NCBI GenBank assembly: GCA_031551865.1
Contig: JAVBMY010000001.1
Span: 248,001 to 312,000 of the forward strand
Source: Rikenella sp031551865
GTDB lineage: Bacteria > Bacteroidota > Bacteroidia > Bacteroidales > Rikenellaceae
DNA: 64,000 nt
Direction of reading: 5' to 3'
The notes under the pieces are model-generated. The model was given only the letters and a program-made list of their open reading frames with translations. It was not told the DNA's origin and did no database searches. Position 1 is the first letter of the stretch; each line of letters opens with the position of its first letter. The position numbers and the translations under genes were made by a program. Below are positions 1 to 8,644 of the stretch, piece by piece.

Positions 1-1
1 T

Positions 2-1021
2 ATCAACATCCGGCACAAAATGTTCGACTGGCGGATCCTGAAAAGCGAGGAGTTCGACATCCCGATCATCTGCGTCGGCAACATCACCGTCGGCGGCACC
101 GGCAAAACGCCTCACACCGAACGGCTGATCGAAATGCTCGACCGCAGCTATTCGGTCGCCGTACTTTCGCGTGGCTACAAGCGCAAAACCAAAGGATTCG
201 TACTGGCCACCGAACGGTCGTCGTTCAAATCCATCGGCGACGAACCCAAGCAGATCAAGCTGAAATACCCCCATATTCCCGTGGCCGTGTGCGAAAAACG
301 GGCCGAAGGGATACACAAGTTGCGCGCAGCCCATCCCGAGGTGAACCTCATCATTCTCGACGACGCCTTCCAGCACCGCTACGTCGAGTCGTGGGTGAAC
401 ATCATCCTGATGGACTACCACCGCCCCTTTTACGAAGACCGCCTGCTGCCCGCCGGACGCCTGCGCGACAGCCCCAAACAACTGGCCAGGGCCCAGATCG
501 TGATCATGACCAAGTGTCCCGGCAACCTGAGCCCGCTCGATTACCGGATCCTGACCAAGCGGCTCGATCTGTACCCCTACCAGAGCCTCTACTTTACCCA
601 ATTCGTATCGCACCCGCCGATCCCGCTCTTCCCCGGATTCGGGCAGCCGCCCCTGCCGAAAGGGGCGCCGGTGTTGGTGATGGCGGGCATCGCCAACCCC
701 GGCCCGTTCGTCGACGGGCTGGCCGCCGACTACGATGTGGTCGGGCAGATAATTTTCGAAGACCACCACGCGTTCCTGATGAAAGATATGGCCGCCCTTG
801 AGGCCCGGCTGCAGGAATTGCCCGAAGAGACCGTGGTCGTGATGACCGAAAAAGATGCCGTGCGCCTGATCAACAGCCGCAAGCTCAGCGATAACATCCG
901 CCGCCGGCTGTTCTACGTGTCGGTCAGCGTCGGCTTCCTTCAGAATAAGGAATACGCGTTCATGCAGGATATACACCGCTATGTTAGAGAGAATCATAAA
1001 TACCACCTGCTTCATTCGTAG
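2..1021 (+). CDS. lpxK: Tetraacyldisaccharide 4'-kinase, 5' end cut by window
   Basis: Phosphorylates the 4' position of the lipid A disaccharide precursor at the inner membrane, a late step of lipid A synthesis. The P-loop is visible as GNITVGGTGKT about 30 residues in, followed by the LpxK-type SRGYKRKT and LDDAFQHR motifs. The frame is open from base 2, and the residues before the first ATG (base 20) read INIRHK, so that ATG is probably internal and the true start lies upstream of the window. The 3' end overlaps the next gene by about 40 bases, which suggests co-transcription. Confidence 0.95.
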   Translation: MNIRHKMFDWRILKSEEFDIPIICVGNITVGGTGKTPHTERLIEMLDRSYSVAVLSRGYKRKTKGFVLATERSSFKSIGDEPKQIKLKYPHIPVAVCEKRAEGIHKLRAAHPEVNLIILDDAFQHRYVESWVNIILMDYHRPFYEDRLLPAGRLRDSPKQLARAQIVIMTKCPGNLSPLDYRILTKRLDLYPYQSLYFTQFVSHPPIPLFPGFGQPPLPKGAPVLVMAGIANPGPFVDGLAADYDVVGQIIFEDHHAFLMKDMAALEARLQELPEETVVVMTEKDAVRLINSRKLSDNIRRRLFYVSVSVGFLQNKEYAFMQDIHRYVRENHKYHLLHS

Positions 1022-1862
1022 CCGCCTCGGCATCGCCCCGCACCACTATTTCACCGAGCGGCGCGAAGGCAGCGAACCCGGGCAGCGCGGCGGAATGCCA
1101 GTCCCGGCGGTGGGGCTGATCCTCGGTTCGGGGCTCGGCCTGCTCGGCGAACGCATCGAAGCCTTCGGAACGCTGCCGTTCGCCGAAATCCCGGACTTCC
1201 CACGCTCTACTGTGGCCGGACACAACGGGCGATTCATCTACGGCCACTTGGGCGGCAAAACGGTGATCGCCATGCAGGGGCGCATCCATTATTACGAAGG
1301 CTACCCGATCCACGACGTGGTGCTGCCCGTGCGCGCCATGTGCTGTTTAGGCATTGAAACGCTGATCGTGTCGAACGCCGCAGGGGGCCTTTCGCCGCTC
1401 TTCGCGGTGGGTGACATCATGGCCATCGGCGACCACATCAACCTGTTGCCCAACCCGCTCGTGGGGCCCAACCTCGACGAACTGGGCACCCGGTTCCCCG
1501 ACATGAGCCGGGCCTACGACCGCCAACTGCTGGCGCTGGCCCACCGCACAGCCCGCAAACAGGGTTTTTCCTTGCGGCAGGGATGTTACATCGGGTCGAG
1601 CGGCCCGACATTCGAAACGCCTTCGGAATACCGCATGTTCCATGCCGCCGGGGCCGACGCCACAGGCATGTCCACCACGCCCGAGGTGATCGTCGCCCGC
1701 CACCAGGGGGTGCGCGTGCTGGGGCTGTCGCTCATCACGAACGTGGGCACGGGAAACACGCCCGGCGCCGGGTTCGGCAGTCACGACGAAGTGATGCAGG
1801 CCGGCACCGCCGCGACGCCGCGCATGAGCCGCCTGGTCGAAGGGATCGTCGAAGCGCTGTAG
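981..1862 (+). CDS. Purine-nucleoside phosphorylase, trimeric PNP/MTAP type
   Basis: Cleaves purine (deoxy)nucleosides with phosphate to the free base and (deoxy)ribose 1-phosphate in purine salvage. Family motifs are present in order: phosphate-binding GLILGSGLG, HYYEGY, SNAAGGL, FETPSEYRM and GMSTTPE, then LITNVGTG near the end. The start at 981 gives MLERI...FIRSRLG, the usual N-terminal helix. About 25 extra residues (Glu/Gly/Arg-rich) lie between that helix and the phosphate loop and look like a lineage insertion. It starts inside lpxK, so the two are translationally coupled or at least co-transcribed. Confidence 0.94.
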   Translation: MLERIINTTCFIRSRLGIAPHHYFTERREGSEPGQRGGMPVPAVGLILGSGLGLLGERIEAFGTLPFAEIPDFPRSTVAGHNGRFIYGHLGGKTVIAMQGRIHYYEGYPIHDVVLPVRAMCCLGIETLIVSNAAGGLSPLFAVGDIMAIGDHINLLPNPLVGPNLDELGTRFPDMSRAYDRQLLALAHRTARKQGFSLRQGCYIGSSGPTFETPSEYRMFHAAGADATGMSTTPEVIVARHQGVRVLGLSLITNVGTGNTPGAGFGSHDEVMQAGTAATPRMSRLVEGIVEAL

Positions 1863-1944
1863 TGCGTCCGCGCACTATGTGATTTTGCCCTTGAACCGGA
1901 CATGAACCCCGTACGGTTTTGGCCGGGTAAAGGGTCTCTGACCC

Positions 1945-2079
1945 TGTCATCCCAAGCGAAGCCGGGGGAACTTTGCAAACACACCCCTGAGCTGAGCACC
2001 CATTGAAAAGATCCCCCGATAAACCCGGGATGACATGAAAAAAACGTCTCTGACGCCTCGGCTTCGCCCGGGATGACAT
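1945..2079. repeat. Interspersed inverted repeat, family A (TGTCATCCC type)
   Basis: Begins TGTCATCCCAAGCGAAGC and contains two inverted copies of the GGGATGACA end, near 2030 and 2070, so it looks like a compound element of one and a half units. The same family occurs at 16586-16679, 33987-34021 and 49885-49974. It lies between the purine phosphorylase and a lipoprotein gene. Confidence 0.7.
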
Positions 2080-2100
2080 ATTTAAGACAATAACCGAAAT

Positions 2101-2646
2101 ATGAAACGACTGACTCTCTTTGCCGCCCTGCTGCTCACGGCCCTGCTGGCCACCGCGTGTTCGCGCGAACTGACCGAGGAAACGGCTCTCGAAAAGCTTT
2201 CGTCGCTCAGCGAATTCCGTGCGCCGTTTTTCGCCCCGATGCGCATCGGCGAAATGGTGCTCACGAACGAAAAAGCGGAATCCGCCGACCAATTCATCCG
2301 CGACACTTACGGCCCGCTGCTCGACGCGGGAGTGCTGGACGTGACGGTTACCGACCGCAGCTCGTGGCGCGCGGTGATCCTGATCGAACTCACCGATAAG
2401 GGAAAAGCCATGTGCGACAACCGCCGGGGTAACGACCACCAGGCCTACGTCCAGGTGTGCTACATGGTGCCCTGCGAAATCAGAGGAATGCTCGCCGTCA
2501 CCCCCGATAAAGTTGTCGAATGCACTTACGCTTTCGCCGAACGCAACATCACGCCCTTCGGCACGTTCCTCGGCTATACCGACGGCACCCAACATATCGA
2601 CACCCGGACCTTCGTCCGCTCCGGCAGCTCCTGGCAAGTCCAATAG
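2101..2646 (+). CDS. Putative lipoprotein of unknown function
   Basis: 181 residues. A lipoprotein signal peptide is clear: MKRLTLFAALLLTALLATAC, with the lipobox cysteine at residue 20. The mature part is soluble, mixed alpha/beta, with four further cysteines clustered between about residues 100 and 145. I recognise no family. Nothing in the context assigns a role: a repeat element lies directly upstream and another lies downstream. The location is probably the periplasmic face of the inner or outer membrane. Confidence 0.8.
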   Translation: MKRLTLFAALLLTALLATACSRELTEETALEKLSSLSEFRAPFFAPMRIGEMVLTNEKAESADQFIRDTYGPLLDAGVLDVTVTDRSSWRAVILIELTDKGKAMCDNRRGNDHQAYVQVCYMVPCEIRGMLAVTPDKVVECTYAFAERNITPFGTFLGYTDGTQHIDTRTFVRSGSSWQVQ

Positions 2647-2708
2647 TTTTATGTCGCTTTCGTCACGGAGAGTCTCGTTCTTCTTTTCGGACAATAAAAA
2701 CACGGGGC

Positions 2709-2817
2709 CTTCGTCATTGCGAAAAAACTTTGTAAAAGCCGCCGAAGCAATCTTCCTGTTTTCCCGGAACCAGAACGGGAGGATTGTTTCGGACTTTCAG
2801 TCCTCGCAATGACGAAG
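2709..2817. repeat. Interspersed inverted repeat, family B (CGTCATTGCGA type)
   Basis: Outer arms CTTCGTCATTGCGA (2709-2722) and TCGCAATGACGAAG (2804-2817) are exact inverted copies. Inner partly complementary segments (AGCAATCTTCC and GGAGGATTGTTTC) would extend the stem. Other copies lie at 17875-17972 and 53416-53514. Confidence 0.75.
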
Positions 2818-2891
2818 AAATCACCGGGGCACTCAGACGTACCGCGGCGAGCACAACACCAGCCAATTCAACAAAAACCAAATAACAACCG

Positions 2892-3545
2892 ATGAAATTT
2901 TTTCTTGACACCGCAAACTTGGAACAGATCGCGCAGGGCGCGGCATTAGGCATTCTGGACGGCGTGACGACCAACCCGTCACTCATGGCCAAAGAAGGCA
3001 TACAGGGCGCCGAAGCCATCGAGGCCCACTACAAAAAGATCTGCGAGATGGTCGACGGCGACATCAGCGCCGAAGTGCTTTCGACCACCTTCGAAGAGAT
3101 GGTGCCCGAAGGCGAACACCTCGCCTCGCTGCACAAGAACATCGTTGTGAAAGTGCCCTGCACCGCCGACGGCATCAAAGCCATCAAATACTTTACAGGC
3201 AAAGGCATCCGCACCAACTGCACCCTGGTATTCTCGACAGGCCAGGCCCTGCTGGCCGCCAAAGCCGGCGCCACCTACGTGTCGCCCTTCGTCGGCCGCC
3301 TCGACGACATCTGCGAAGACGGCATGGCGCTCGTGGCCTCGATCGTCGACGTCTACGACACCTACGGCTACCAGACCCAAGTGCTCGCCGCCTCGATCCG
3401 CCACACCCTGCACATCATCCAGTGCCTCGAAGTGGGCGCCCACGTGGCCACCTGCCCGCTGGCCCCCATCCTCGGGCTGCTCAACCACCCGCTCACCGAC
3501 AAAGGGCTCGCCCAGTTCATCAAGGACAGCGAGAAAATGCGCTAA
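2892..3545 (+). CDS. fsa: Transaldolase / fructose-6-phosphate aldolase family protein
   Basis: A small (217-residue) class I aldolase of the TalC/FSA subfamily, which transfers or cleaves dihydroxyacetone units of sugar phosphates in the non-oxidative pentose phosphate pathway. The N-terminal FFLDTANL and VTTNPSL motifs and the Schiff-base lysine in NIVVKVPCT (K87) are visible, followed by the C-terminal FVGRLDD segment. The length is right for this subfamily and too short for classical transaldolase. In Bacteroidales this short form commonly serves as the cell's transaldolase, so the physiological activity may be transaldolase. Transcribed alone. Confidence 0.93.
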   Translation: MKFFLDTANLEQIAQGAALGILDGVTTNPSLMAKEGIQGAEAIEAHYKKICEMVDGDISAEVLSTTFEEMVPEGEHLASLHKNIVVKVPCTADGIKAIKYFTGKGIRTNCTLVFSTGQALLAAKAGATYVSPFVGRLDDICEDGMALVASIVDVYDTYGYQTQVLAASIRHTLHIIQCLEVGAHVATCPLAPILGLLNHPLTDKGLAQFIKDSEKMR

Positions 3546-3668
3546 GTGCGCTCCCGCACGGGTGCGTGTCTCCGCACGGGCAATCATTTTGCCTGAATAC
3601 ATCCAACGTTTTGATTAGCAAGGGCACGGCCATCCGGGATGGCCGGTGCCGAGCGTGAGAAACGTCGA

Positions 3669-4352
3669 ATGAAATTCAACGGTTCCGCAATGAAACGCGT
3701 CGAAAAAATCCGCACGGTCCCGGAGTTCTCCATTATTCTGGAAAACTTCGGGCCCGCCGAATACGCCGACACCTACCGCATCGCTTTGCCTGCCGGGCAG
3801 AGCATCGACCGCCTGAGTGCCGGTTTCTGGCAAGCCCCCCGTTGGGTCGACGCCCTGATGCGGCTCCGCAACATCCTCGTGCGCCCTTTCGGACTACAGG
3901 GCGGGAAAAAACCGGAGCCGAACGACAGGGGCGAGCCCGACAACAGCCAATCGTCGCCGTGTGCAGGAATGGCAAACGATAACGGCCGGTCGTCGCCGAT
4001 CGCCGGGGCAACACCCGATAATCCGCCGAACACAGAAACCGCAAACGACGACAGTCCGGCTCCCGGCAACAGTACAGCGCAACAAAGTAATCCTCCGGGC
4101 AGGCCCTATTACCCCGTCGGGTCGCGGGCGCCCTACTTTTCCGTCGTGGCCCGCAACGAGCGCGAGATCGTGACCGGCGAGCAGGACAAGCACCTCGACT
4201 TCCGCACCTCGCTGCTGGCCGACCTCGCCGGGCCGCATCTTTACTGCATCACCGCCGTTCGGTTCCACAACCGCTGGGGACGGCTCTATTTCTTCTTCGT
4301 CAAGCCGTTCCACCGGGCCATTATCCGGGCCATGCTCAAGCGATTGCTTTAA
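3669..4352 (+). CDS. DUF2867 family protein split by a low-complexity insert
   Basis: About 227 residues from the ATG at 3669; the frame also offers ATGs at 3639 and 3690. The N-terminal part (PAEYADTYRI...FWQAPRWVDALMRLRN) and the C-terminal part (ERE-IVTGEQDKHLDFR, then NRWGRLYFFFVKPFHR) match the two halves of DUF2867, a small domain of unknown function. Between them sits a segment of about 55-60 residues rich in Pro, Asn, Asp and Ser that the family normally lacks. The next gene starts 12 bases downstream, so the two probably form an operon. Confidence 0.75.
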   Translation: MKFNGSAMKRVEKIRTVPEFSIILENFGPAEYADTYRIALPAGQSIDRLSAGFWQAPRWVDALMRLRNILVRPFGLQGGKKPEPNDRGEPDNSQSSPCAGMANDNGRSSPIAGATPDNPPNTETANDDSPAPGNSTAQQSNPPGRPYYPVGSRAPYFSVVARNEREIVTGEQDKHLDFRTSLLADLAGPHLYCITAVRFHNRWGRLYFFFVKPFHRAIIRAMLKRLL

Positions 4353-4364
4353 CCCAGAGACCCT

Positions 4365-5603
4365 ATGACAATCACACCATCGAAAAAGCCCCGCATCGAA
4401 ATGATCGACGCCCTGCGCGGCTTTGCCGTGATGGCTATCCTGCTTGTGCATAGCCTCGAACATTTCCTCTTCCCCGTCTACCCCGACCCGGCCTTGCAAC
4501 CCGCATGGCTCAACGCCCTCGACAGCGGGATTTTCGATTTCACTTTCGCCCTGTTCGCCGGGAAAGCCTACGCCATCTTTGCCCTGCTGTTCGGCTTCAC
4601 CTACCACATCCAATACACCAACCGGCAGGCCCGGGGCCGCGACTTCGGCTGGAGATTTGTGTGGCGGCTCGCCCTGCTCGCCGGGTTTGCCACCCTCAAC
4701 GCCGCCTTTTTCCCCGGCGGCGACGTCCTGATGCTCTTTGCTATCGTGGGACTGATCCTGCCCGCCGTACGCAAACTTGGCAACCGGGGTGTGTTGATTA
4801 TCGCCCTCGTACTGCTGCTCCAGCCCGTCGAATGGTTCCACTACCTCGCCTCGTTGTTCAGCCCCTCGTATACTATACCCGACCTCGGCATCGGCACGCT
4901 CTACGGCACTGTGGCCGAAGCCACCCGCTCGGGGAACTTCGGAGAGTTCGTCGCCGTGAACGTCACCACCGGACAGAAAGCCAGTCTGCTGTGGGCCGTC
5001 GGTGCCGGACGCGTGACGCAGACTGCCGGCCTGTTCCTGCTCGGCATGCTGCTTGGCCGCCGGGGATTGTTCGCCGCCAGGGCCTCGCTGGTCGCTCCTG
5101 CGGAAACACCCCAACCCGCCGCCCGCGGAACGAAAAACCCCGTGAAATTCTGGTTATGGACGCTGATCGGCGGAGCGGTGGCCTTCTGCCCGCTCTATTC
5201 GCTGCACGAACTCGTAATGGAAAAAGGCGGCCCCGTGGTGCAACAGACCGTCGGCACCGCGTTCGACATGTGGCAGAAATTCGCCTTCACCGCCGTGCTC
5301 GTGGCCTCATTCGTACTACTCTATCACAATGCGCCACGCTTCGTGCGGCTCGCCGCCCCGCTCCGTTTTTACGGCCGGATGAGCCTGAGCAACTACGTAG
5401 CACAGTCCATCATCGGCGCGCTGATCTACTTCCCCTTTGCGCTCCACCTGGCCCCCTATTGCGGCTATACCGCCAGCCTGCTGATCGGCGTGGCGGTACT
5501 CTGCATCCAGGTGATGTGCTGCCGCTGGTGGCTGCATAGACATAAACAAGGACCGCTCGAAGGACTCTGGCACCGCCTCACCTGGCCGGGAACGCGCAAT
5601 TAA
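4365..5603 (+). CDS. DUF418 family integral membrane protein (YeiB-like)
   Basis: 412 residues. The N-terminal motif RIEMIDALRGFAVMAILLVH is the signature of the DUF1624/DUF418 and acyltransferase-3-like membrane family. Roughly nine to ten hydrophobic segments follow. The C-terminal RFYGRMSLSNYVAQSI is the DUF418 motif. E. coli YeiB belongs to this family and its function is uncertain. The gene follows the DUF2867 gene by 12 bases. The cell-envelope location is firm; the substrate is unknown. Confidence 0.85.
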   Translation: MTITPSKKPRIEMIDALRGFAVMAILLVHSLEHFLFPVYPDPALQPAWLNALDSGIFDFTFALFAGKAYAIFALLFGFTYHIQYTNRQARGRDFGWRFVWRLALLAGFATLNAAFFPGGDVLMLFAIVGLILPAVRKLGNRGVLIIALVLLLQPVEWFHYLASLFSPSYTIPDLGIGTLYGTVAEATRSGNFGEFVAVNVTTGQKASLLWAVGAGRVTQTAGLFLLGMLLGRRGLFAARASLVAPAETPQPAARGTKNPVKFWLWTLIGGAVAFCPLYSLHELVMEKGGPVVQQTVGTAFDMWQKFAFTAVLVASFVLLYHNAPRFVRLAAPLRFYGRMSLSNYVAQSIIGALIYFPFALHLAPYCGYTASLLIGVAVLCIQVMCCRWWLHRHKQGPLEGLWHRLTWPGTRN

Positions 5604-5678
5604 AGTTTTTGAGACCGCGCACGCCCCGCGGACAAACCCAACCCCTTCCGATCCTAAAAACACAAGACAGCCGCCACC

Positions 5679-6251
5679 GTGAAAACAAGACCCGCCCACA
5701 GCATCAACACATTGATCGTCGCCCTGCTGTTCGTGGCGTTCGCCGCACCGCAGGCCGCCACCGCCCAAAACTCCGCATCCGGTTCCGAAGCCGCGCTCAC
5801 CAAAGCCTCGATGACCGCAATCGTAAATGCCTGCCTGCCGGGGCGCGAGCCGATGAACGACGGGTACAGCGGAGCCCTGTTCGAAGCCCTGACCGAGTTG
5901 GGAGTGGAAACGAACGGCGAACTGGCCGGTATCATCGAAAAATACCAGGGACGCGTGCTCAAGGCCGAGAAACGGATCTGCAGAGAGATCCTCGAAAACG
6001 GCGAATCGGGCGACGGATTTGTCGCCCGCCCCGAAGAGATGCCCGATGTGGAACGAGGCATCTTCTTCACCCGGATCGGGTTCATGCGGGAGCTGCTGGT
6101 GACCAAATTCGGCCCGCAATACGAGCAGGTGATCCGCAACGGGAATTACAACGACCCCGGGGAAGAAGAGGCCGCCTGCGGCGAATGCCGGGCCGGAGGA
6201 TACGATGAAGAGCCCGGCCTGCTGCGCCGCTTCCTCCGCCCCCGCCCCTAA
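5679..6251 (+). CDS. Secreted protein of unknown function, paralog of the next gene
   Basis: 190 residues with an N-terminal signal peptide (hydrophobic stretch ~10-28, cleavage near ATAQ/N). The core (LPGREPMND, KRICREILENGESGDGF, MPDVERGIFFTRIGFMREL) aligns along its length with the following gene, so they are tandem paralogs. The C-terminus keeps only one CGEC pair where the neighbour has a long cysteine-rich tail, then ends in a Pro/Arg stretch. I recognise no described family. Intergenic spacing of 26 bases suggests one transcript. Confidence 0.75.
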   Translation: MKTRPAHSINTLIVALLFVAFAAPQAATAQNSASGSEAALTKASMTAIVNACLPGREPMNDGYSGALFEALTELGVETNGELAGIIEKYQGRVLKAEKRICREILENGESGDGFVARPEEMPDVERGIFFTRIGFMRELLVTKFGPQYEQVIRNGNYNDPGEEEAACGECRAGGYDEEPGLLRRFLRPRP

Positions 6252-6277
6252 CGCTTACTCGCCAAACCACACGCCCC

Positions 6278-7015
6278 ATGAACACTCGTTCCTTCTCCCT
6301 GAAGCCCTGCCTGCTGGCCGCCGCCATCCTGTGCTGCATCCTGCTGGCCTCCGGCAACGCCCCGGCTGGCGCCAAAAAGAGCGCGCGCATTCCGGACAGC
6401 CCGCTAACGATCGGAACCATGTTCGCCACCACGTACGTCTATCTCCCCGACCGCGAGTGGATGAACACAGAGGACAAGCAGGAGCTTTTCTCCACCCTGC
6501 AAACCCTCGGCATGGCGACATTCAAAGAATTCGCGCTGCTCTTCGACACTTACCTGAAACCTGCCCTCAAAGACGAAAAACGCATCTGCCGGGAGATCAT
6601 CGGGAACAACGGTTGCAGCGAAGACGGCTACGTGGCCGAGGAAGAGGATATGCCCGCCGTGCGCCGGGGCGTCTACTTCACCCAGATCGGCCTGATCCGC
6701 TCGATGCTGTTCCTCAAGTATGGCGAAGAGTACGAAGACATCATCCGCACAAGCCACGAAATATACTACGACGAAGGATGCGCCTGTGAGCAGTGCGCGT
6801 GCGAAAAGTGCGAATGCGGCACCTGCGCCGAGAAGTCCGGCGACTGCCACTGCGGGCAGTGCGAATGCAACGGCTGCGAATGTGGCACCCGCACCGGAAA
6901 ACACGACGGGTGCGCGTGCGAAGAGTGCAAATGCGGTGAGTGCGCGTGCGAGGAGTGTCACTGCGACGACTGCGAGTGCGGCAGCTACGGTTGCCTGTGC
7001 GGCGAAGACCAATAA
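6278..7015 (+). CDS. Secreted protein with 25-cysteine CxCxxC-rich C-terminal tail
   Basis: 245 residues: signal peptide (~1-31), a core of ~130 residues paralogous to the preceding gene (DREWMN, KRICREIIGNNG, MPAVRRGVYFTQIGLIRS), then from residue 168 a tail with 25 cysteines in 78 residues, largely CxCxxC and CECG units separated by Glu/Asp/Lys/Gly. The tail resembles metallothionein or other metal-binding modules by composition only. An export signal makes it periplasmic or surface exposed, where cysteines could bind metal or form disulfides. It ends 2 bases before the next gene. Confidence 0.78.
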   Translation: MNTRSFSLKPCLLAAAILCCILLASGNAPAGAKKSARIPDSPLTIGTMFATTYVYLPDREWMNTEDKQELFSTLQTLGMATFKEFALLFDTYLKPALKDEKRICREIIGNNGCSEDGYVAEEEDMPAVRRGVYFTQIGLIRSMLFLKYGEEYEDIIRTSHEIYYDEGCACEQCACEKCECGTCAEKSGDCHCGQCECNGCECGTRTGKHDGCACEECKCGECACEECHCDDCECGSYGCLCGEDQ

Positions 7016-7017
7016 AA

Positions 7018-7761
7018 ATGAGCATGAAAAAAATGAACAGACAACAAACACTGCAGCTTCGGGCCTTGTTTCTGGGCCTGGCCCTTATGATTCCGGGCGG
7101 TGCCCTGCCCGTCGCCACGGCTCAGGAGAGTGGCGAAGGGCGAGAATTGCGCACCTTCGAGGAACACCCCCCCCTGCGCCAAATGGAGTGCGGCCTGTGG
7201 ATAAACGCCATGGGCGATGTCGCCTACAAAGACATCGCCGCCACCGGGCAGCCGGTCATCGACCTGAGCGACCCCGACGCCCGGCCCGACGACGACCTCG
7301 GCGCCGAAGATTTCTACATCTCGTGGGCCTACAACGCCGCCGACACCCTGCACGACTTCCTGACCGAGCTGAAAGAGATCGTCGACACCCTGACGTTCCG
7401 CGCGCTCGGCCCGGAATACTTTGCCGACGACAGCCACATCTACATCCTTCACCCGATGGTCTACGGCGGATACATGATCGTAGGCAACGACATTGACCCG
7501 CGCTCGTTCCGCGTGTTCAAAGAGGCGCCCCACTTCGCCCGCGACAAGAACCTCTGCTTCGTGGCCGGGCAGCAGATCGGCGGCGCCGACGCAGGCAGCT
7601 TCAAGCCGATCCCCAACGCAGAGTACCTGCTCGCGCGCGACAAATACCACATCTACCACATGAGCGAGGTATTGGACGAAGAGGAAATCGCCTCTTTCGA
7701 AGCACTGTTGGGCGTCAGGATCCGCCGCCCGCACGCCACCCCGAAAGAGTGCCTCGATTAG
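7018..7761 (+). CDS. Secreted DKNYY-type repeat protein
   Basis: 247 residues from the ATG at 7018, two bases after the previous stop; the frame is open further upstream, but those codons lie inside the Cys-rich gene. The signal peptide ends near VATAQE. The C-terminal half carries units of the form DSHIYIL, FARDKNLCFVAGQQIGGAD and LLARDKYHIYHM, the hallmark of the DKNYY family, exported proteins of unknown function. It is the last gene of the three-gene secreted cluster and is followed by a terminator at 7960-7988. Confidence 0.75.
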   Translation: MSMKKMNRQQTLQLRALFLGLALMIPGGALPVATAQESGEGRELRTFEEHPPLRQMECGLWINAMGDVAYKDIAATGQPVIDLSDPDARPDDDLGAEDFYISWAYNAADTLHDFLTELKEIVDTLTFRALGPEYFADDSHIYILHPMVYGGYMIVGNDIDPRSFRVFKEAPHFARDKNLCFVAGQQIGGADAGSFKPIPNAEYLLARDKYHIYHMSEVLDEEEIASFEALLGVRIRRPHATPKECLD

Positions 7762-7959
7762 CGGAGTACGGACCGATTGCCGGGCGCGAAAAACAAGCGA
7801 AACTACCCCTTTAGGTCTTGTCGTTCCGGGCAAAGGGAGGGACGATCGGCGGGGCAGCCCGCGATCCCGGGCGCCAGGCCGAATCCGTAAGCAATCCGCA
7901 TAAATAAGATTCGGACAACAAAGGCGGCAACAATTTTTTCGGTAGCCGCAAGAAAAAGT

Positions 7960-7988
7960 AGGGGGCTTTTGCAGCCCCCTTTGTTTTT
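7960..7988 (+). terminator. Rho-independent terminator
   Basis: Stem AGGGGGCT / AGCCCCCT with a five-base loop (tttgc), followed by TTGTTTTT. It closes the secreted-protein cluster and insulates the ribosomal protein genes. Confidence 0.85.
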
Positions 7989-8057
7989 CCGGAAAAAAAT
8001 ACCGTTCTTTGCACTCCCTTGCCCGTAAAGCGGGGATACCAATAAATAAACAACATC

Positions 8058-8291
8058 ATGAAACAGTGTCAAATCACGGGAAAGAAGGCCATGGTCGGCC
8101 ACAACGTGTCGCACTCGAACAAGAAAACAAAGCGCCGCTTCAGCCCCAACCTGAAGAGCAAACGCTTCTTCCTTGAGTCCGAGAACCGCTGGGTTACCCT
8201 CAAAGTGACTACCTCGGCCATGCGCACCATCAACAAAAACGGACTCGACGCGGCCCTCAAGCAGGCTAAAGCGCTTCCCAAAGTCTACTAA
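8058..8291 (+). CDS. rpmB: Large ribosomal subunit protein L28
   Basis: 77 residues, usual length. It begins MKQCQITGKKAMVGHNVSHS and continues KTKRRFSPNLKSKRF, the L28 signature. It binds 23S rRNA in the large subunit. It is the first gene of the L28-L33-DUF4295 cluster typical of Bacteroidetes and lies 5 bases from rpmG, so they are co-transcribed. It has the single N-terminal cysteine but no zinc-binding CxxC pair. Confidence 0.98.
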   Translation: MKQCQITGKKAMVGHNVSHSNKKTKRRFSPNLKSKRFFLESENRWVTLKVTTSAMRTINKNGLDAALKQAKALPKVY

Positions 8292-8296
8292 CCACA

Positions 8297-8479
8297 ATGG
8301 CAAAAAAAGGAAACCGAGTACAGGTGATCCTCGAGTGCACCGAGCACAAAGAGAGCGGCATGCCAGGCACGTCACGCTACATCACCACCAAAAACAAGAA
8401 GAACACCCCCGACCGTATGGAACGTAAGAAATACAACCCCATACTGAAGAAAGTAACCGTACACCGCGAAATCAAATAA
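8297..8479 (+). CDS. rpmG: Large ribosomal subunit protein L33
   Basis: 60 residues: MAKKGNRVQVILECTEHKES, then RYITTKNKKNTPDRME and KKYNP, the L33 pattern. Only one cysteine is present, so this is the zinc-free (C-minus) form. Directly downstream of rpmB and probably in the same transcript. Confidence 0.98.
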   Translation: MAKKGNRVQVILECTEHKESGMPGTSRYITTKNKKNTPDRMERKKYNPILKKVTVHREIK

Positions 8480-8644
8480 GGTCGCCGCAAGGGTAAACCA
8501 GGGGAGATAACCTCCGGTAAACAAGCCCTCTGACGATTAAGCATACTGCAACACCCCGGACGCATACAATCCGCCGGCAGGTAAGCATATACCGCGAAAT
8601 CCGACAGGAGAGCCCGCCGATCACCCCGAAAACGAAAGCAAACA

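Noticed and set aside
6779..7012. Possible CRISPR-like or short tandem repeat array
   Set aside because: The repetition is in frame and encodes the cysteine tail; there are no uniform repeats and spacers.
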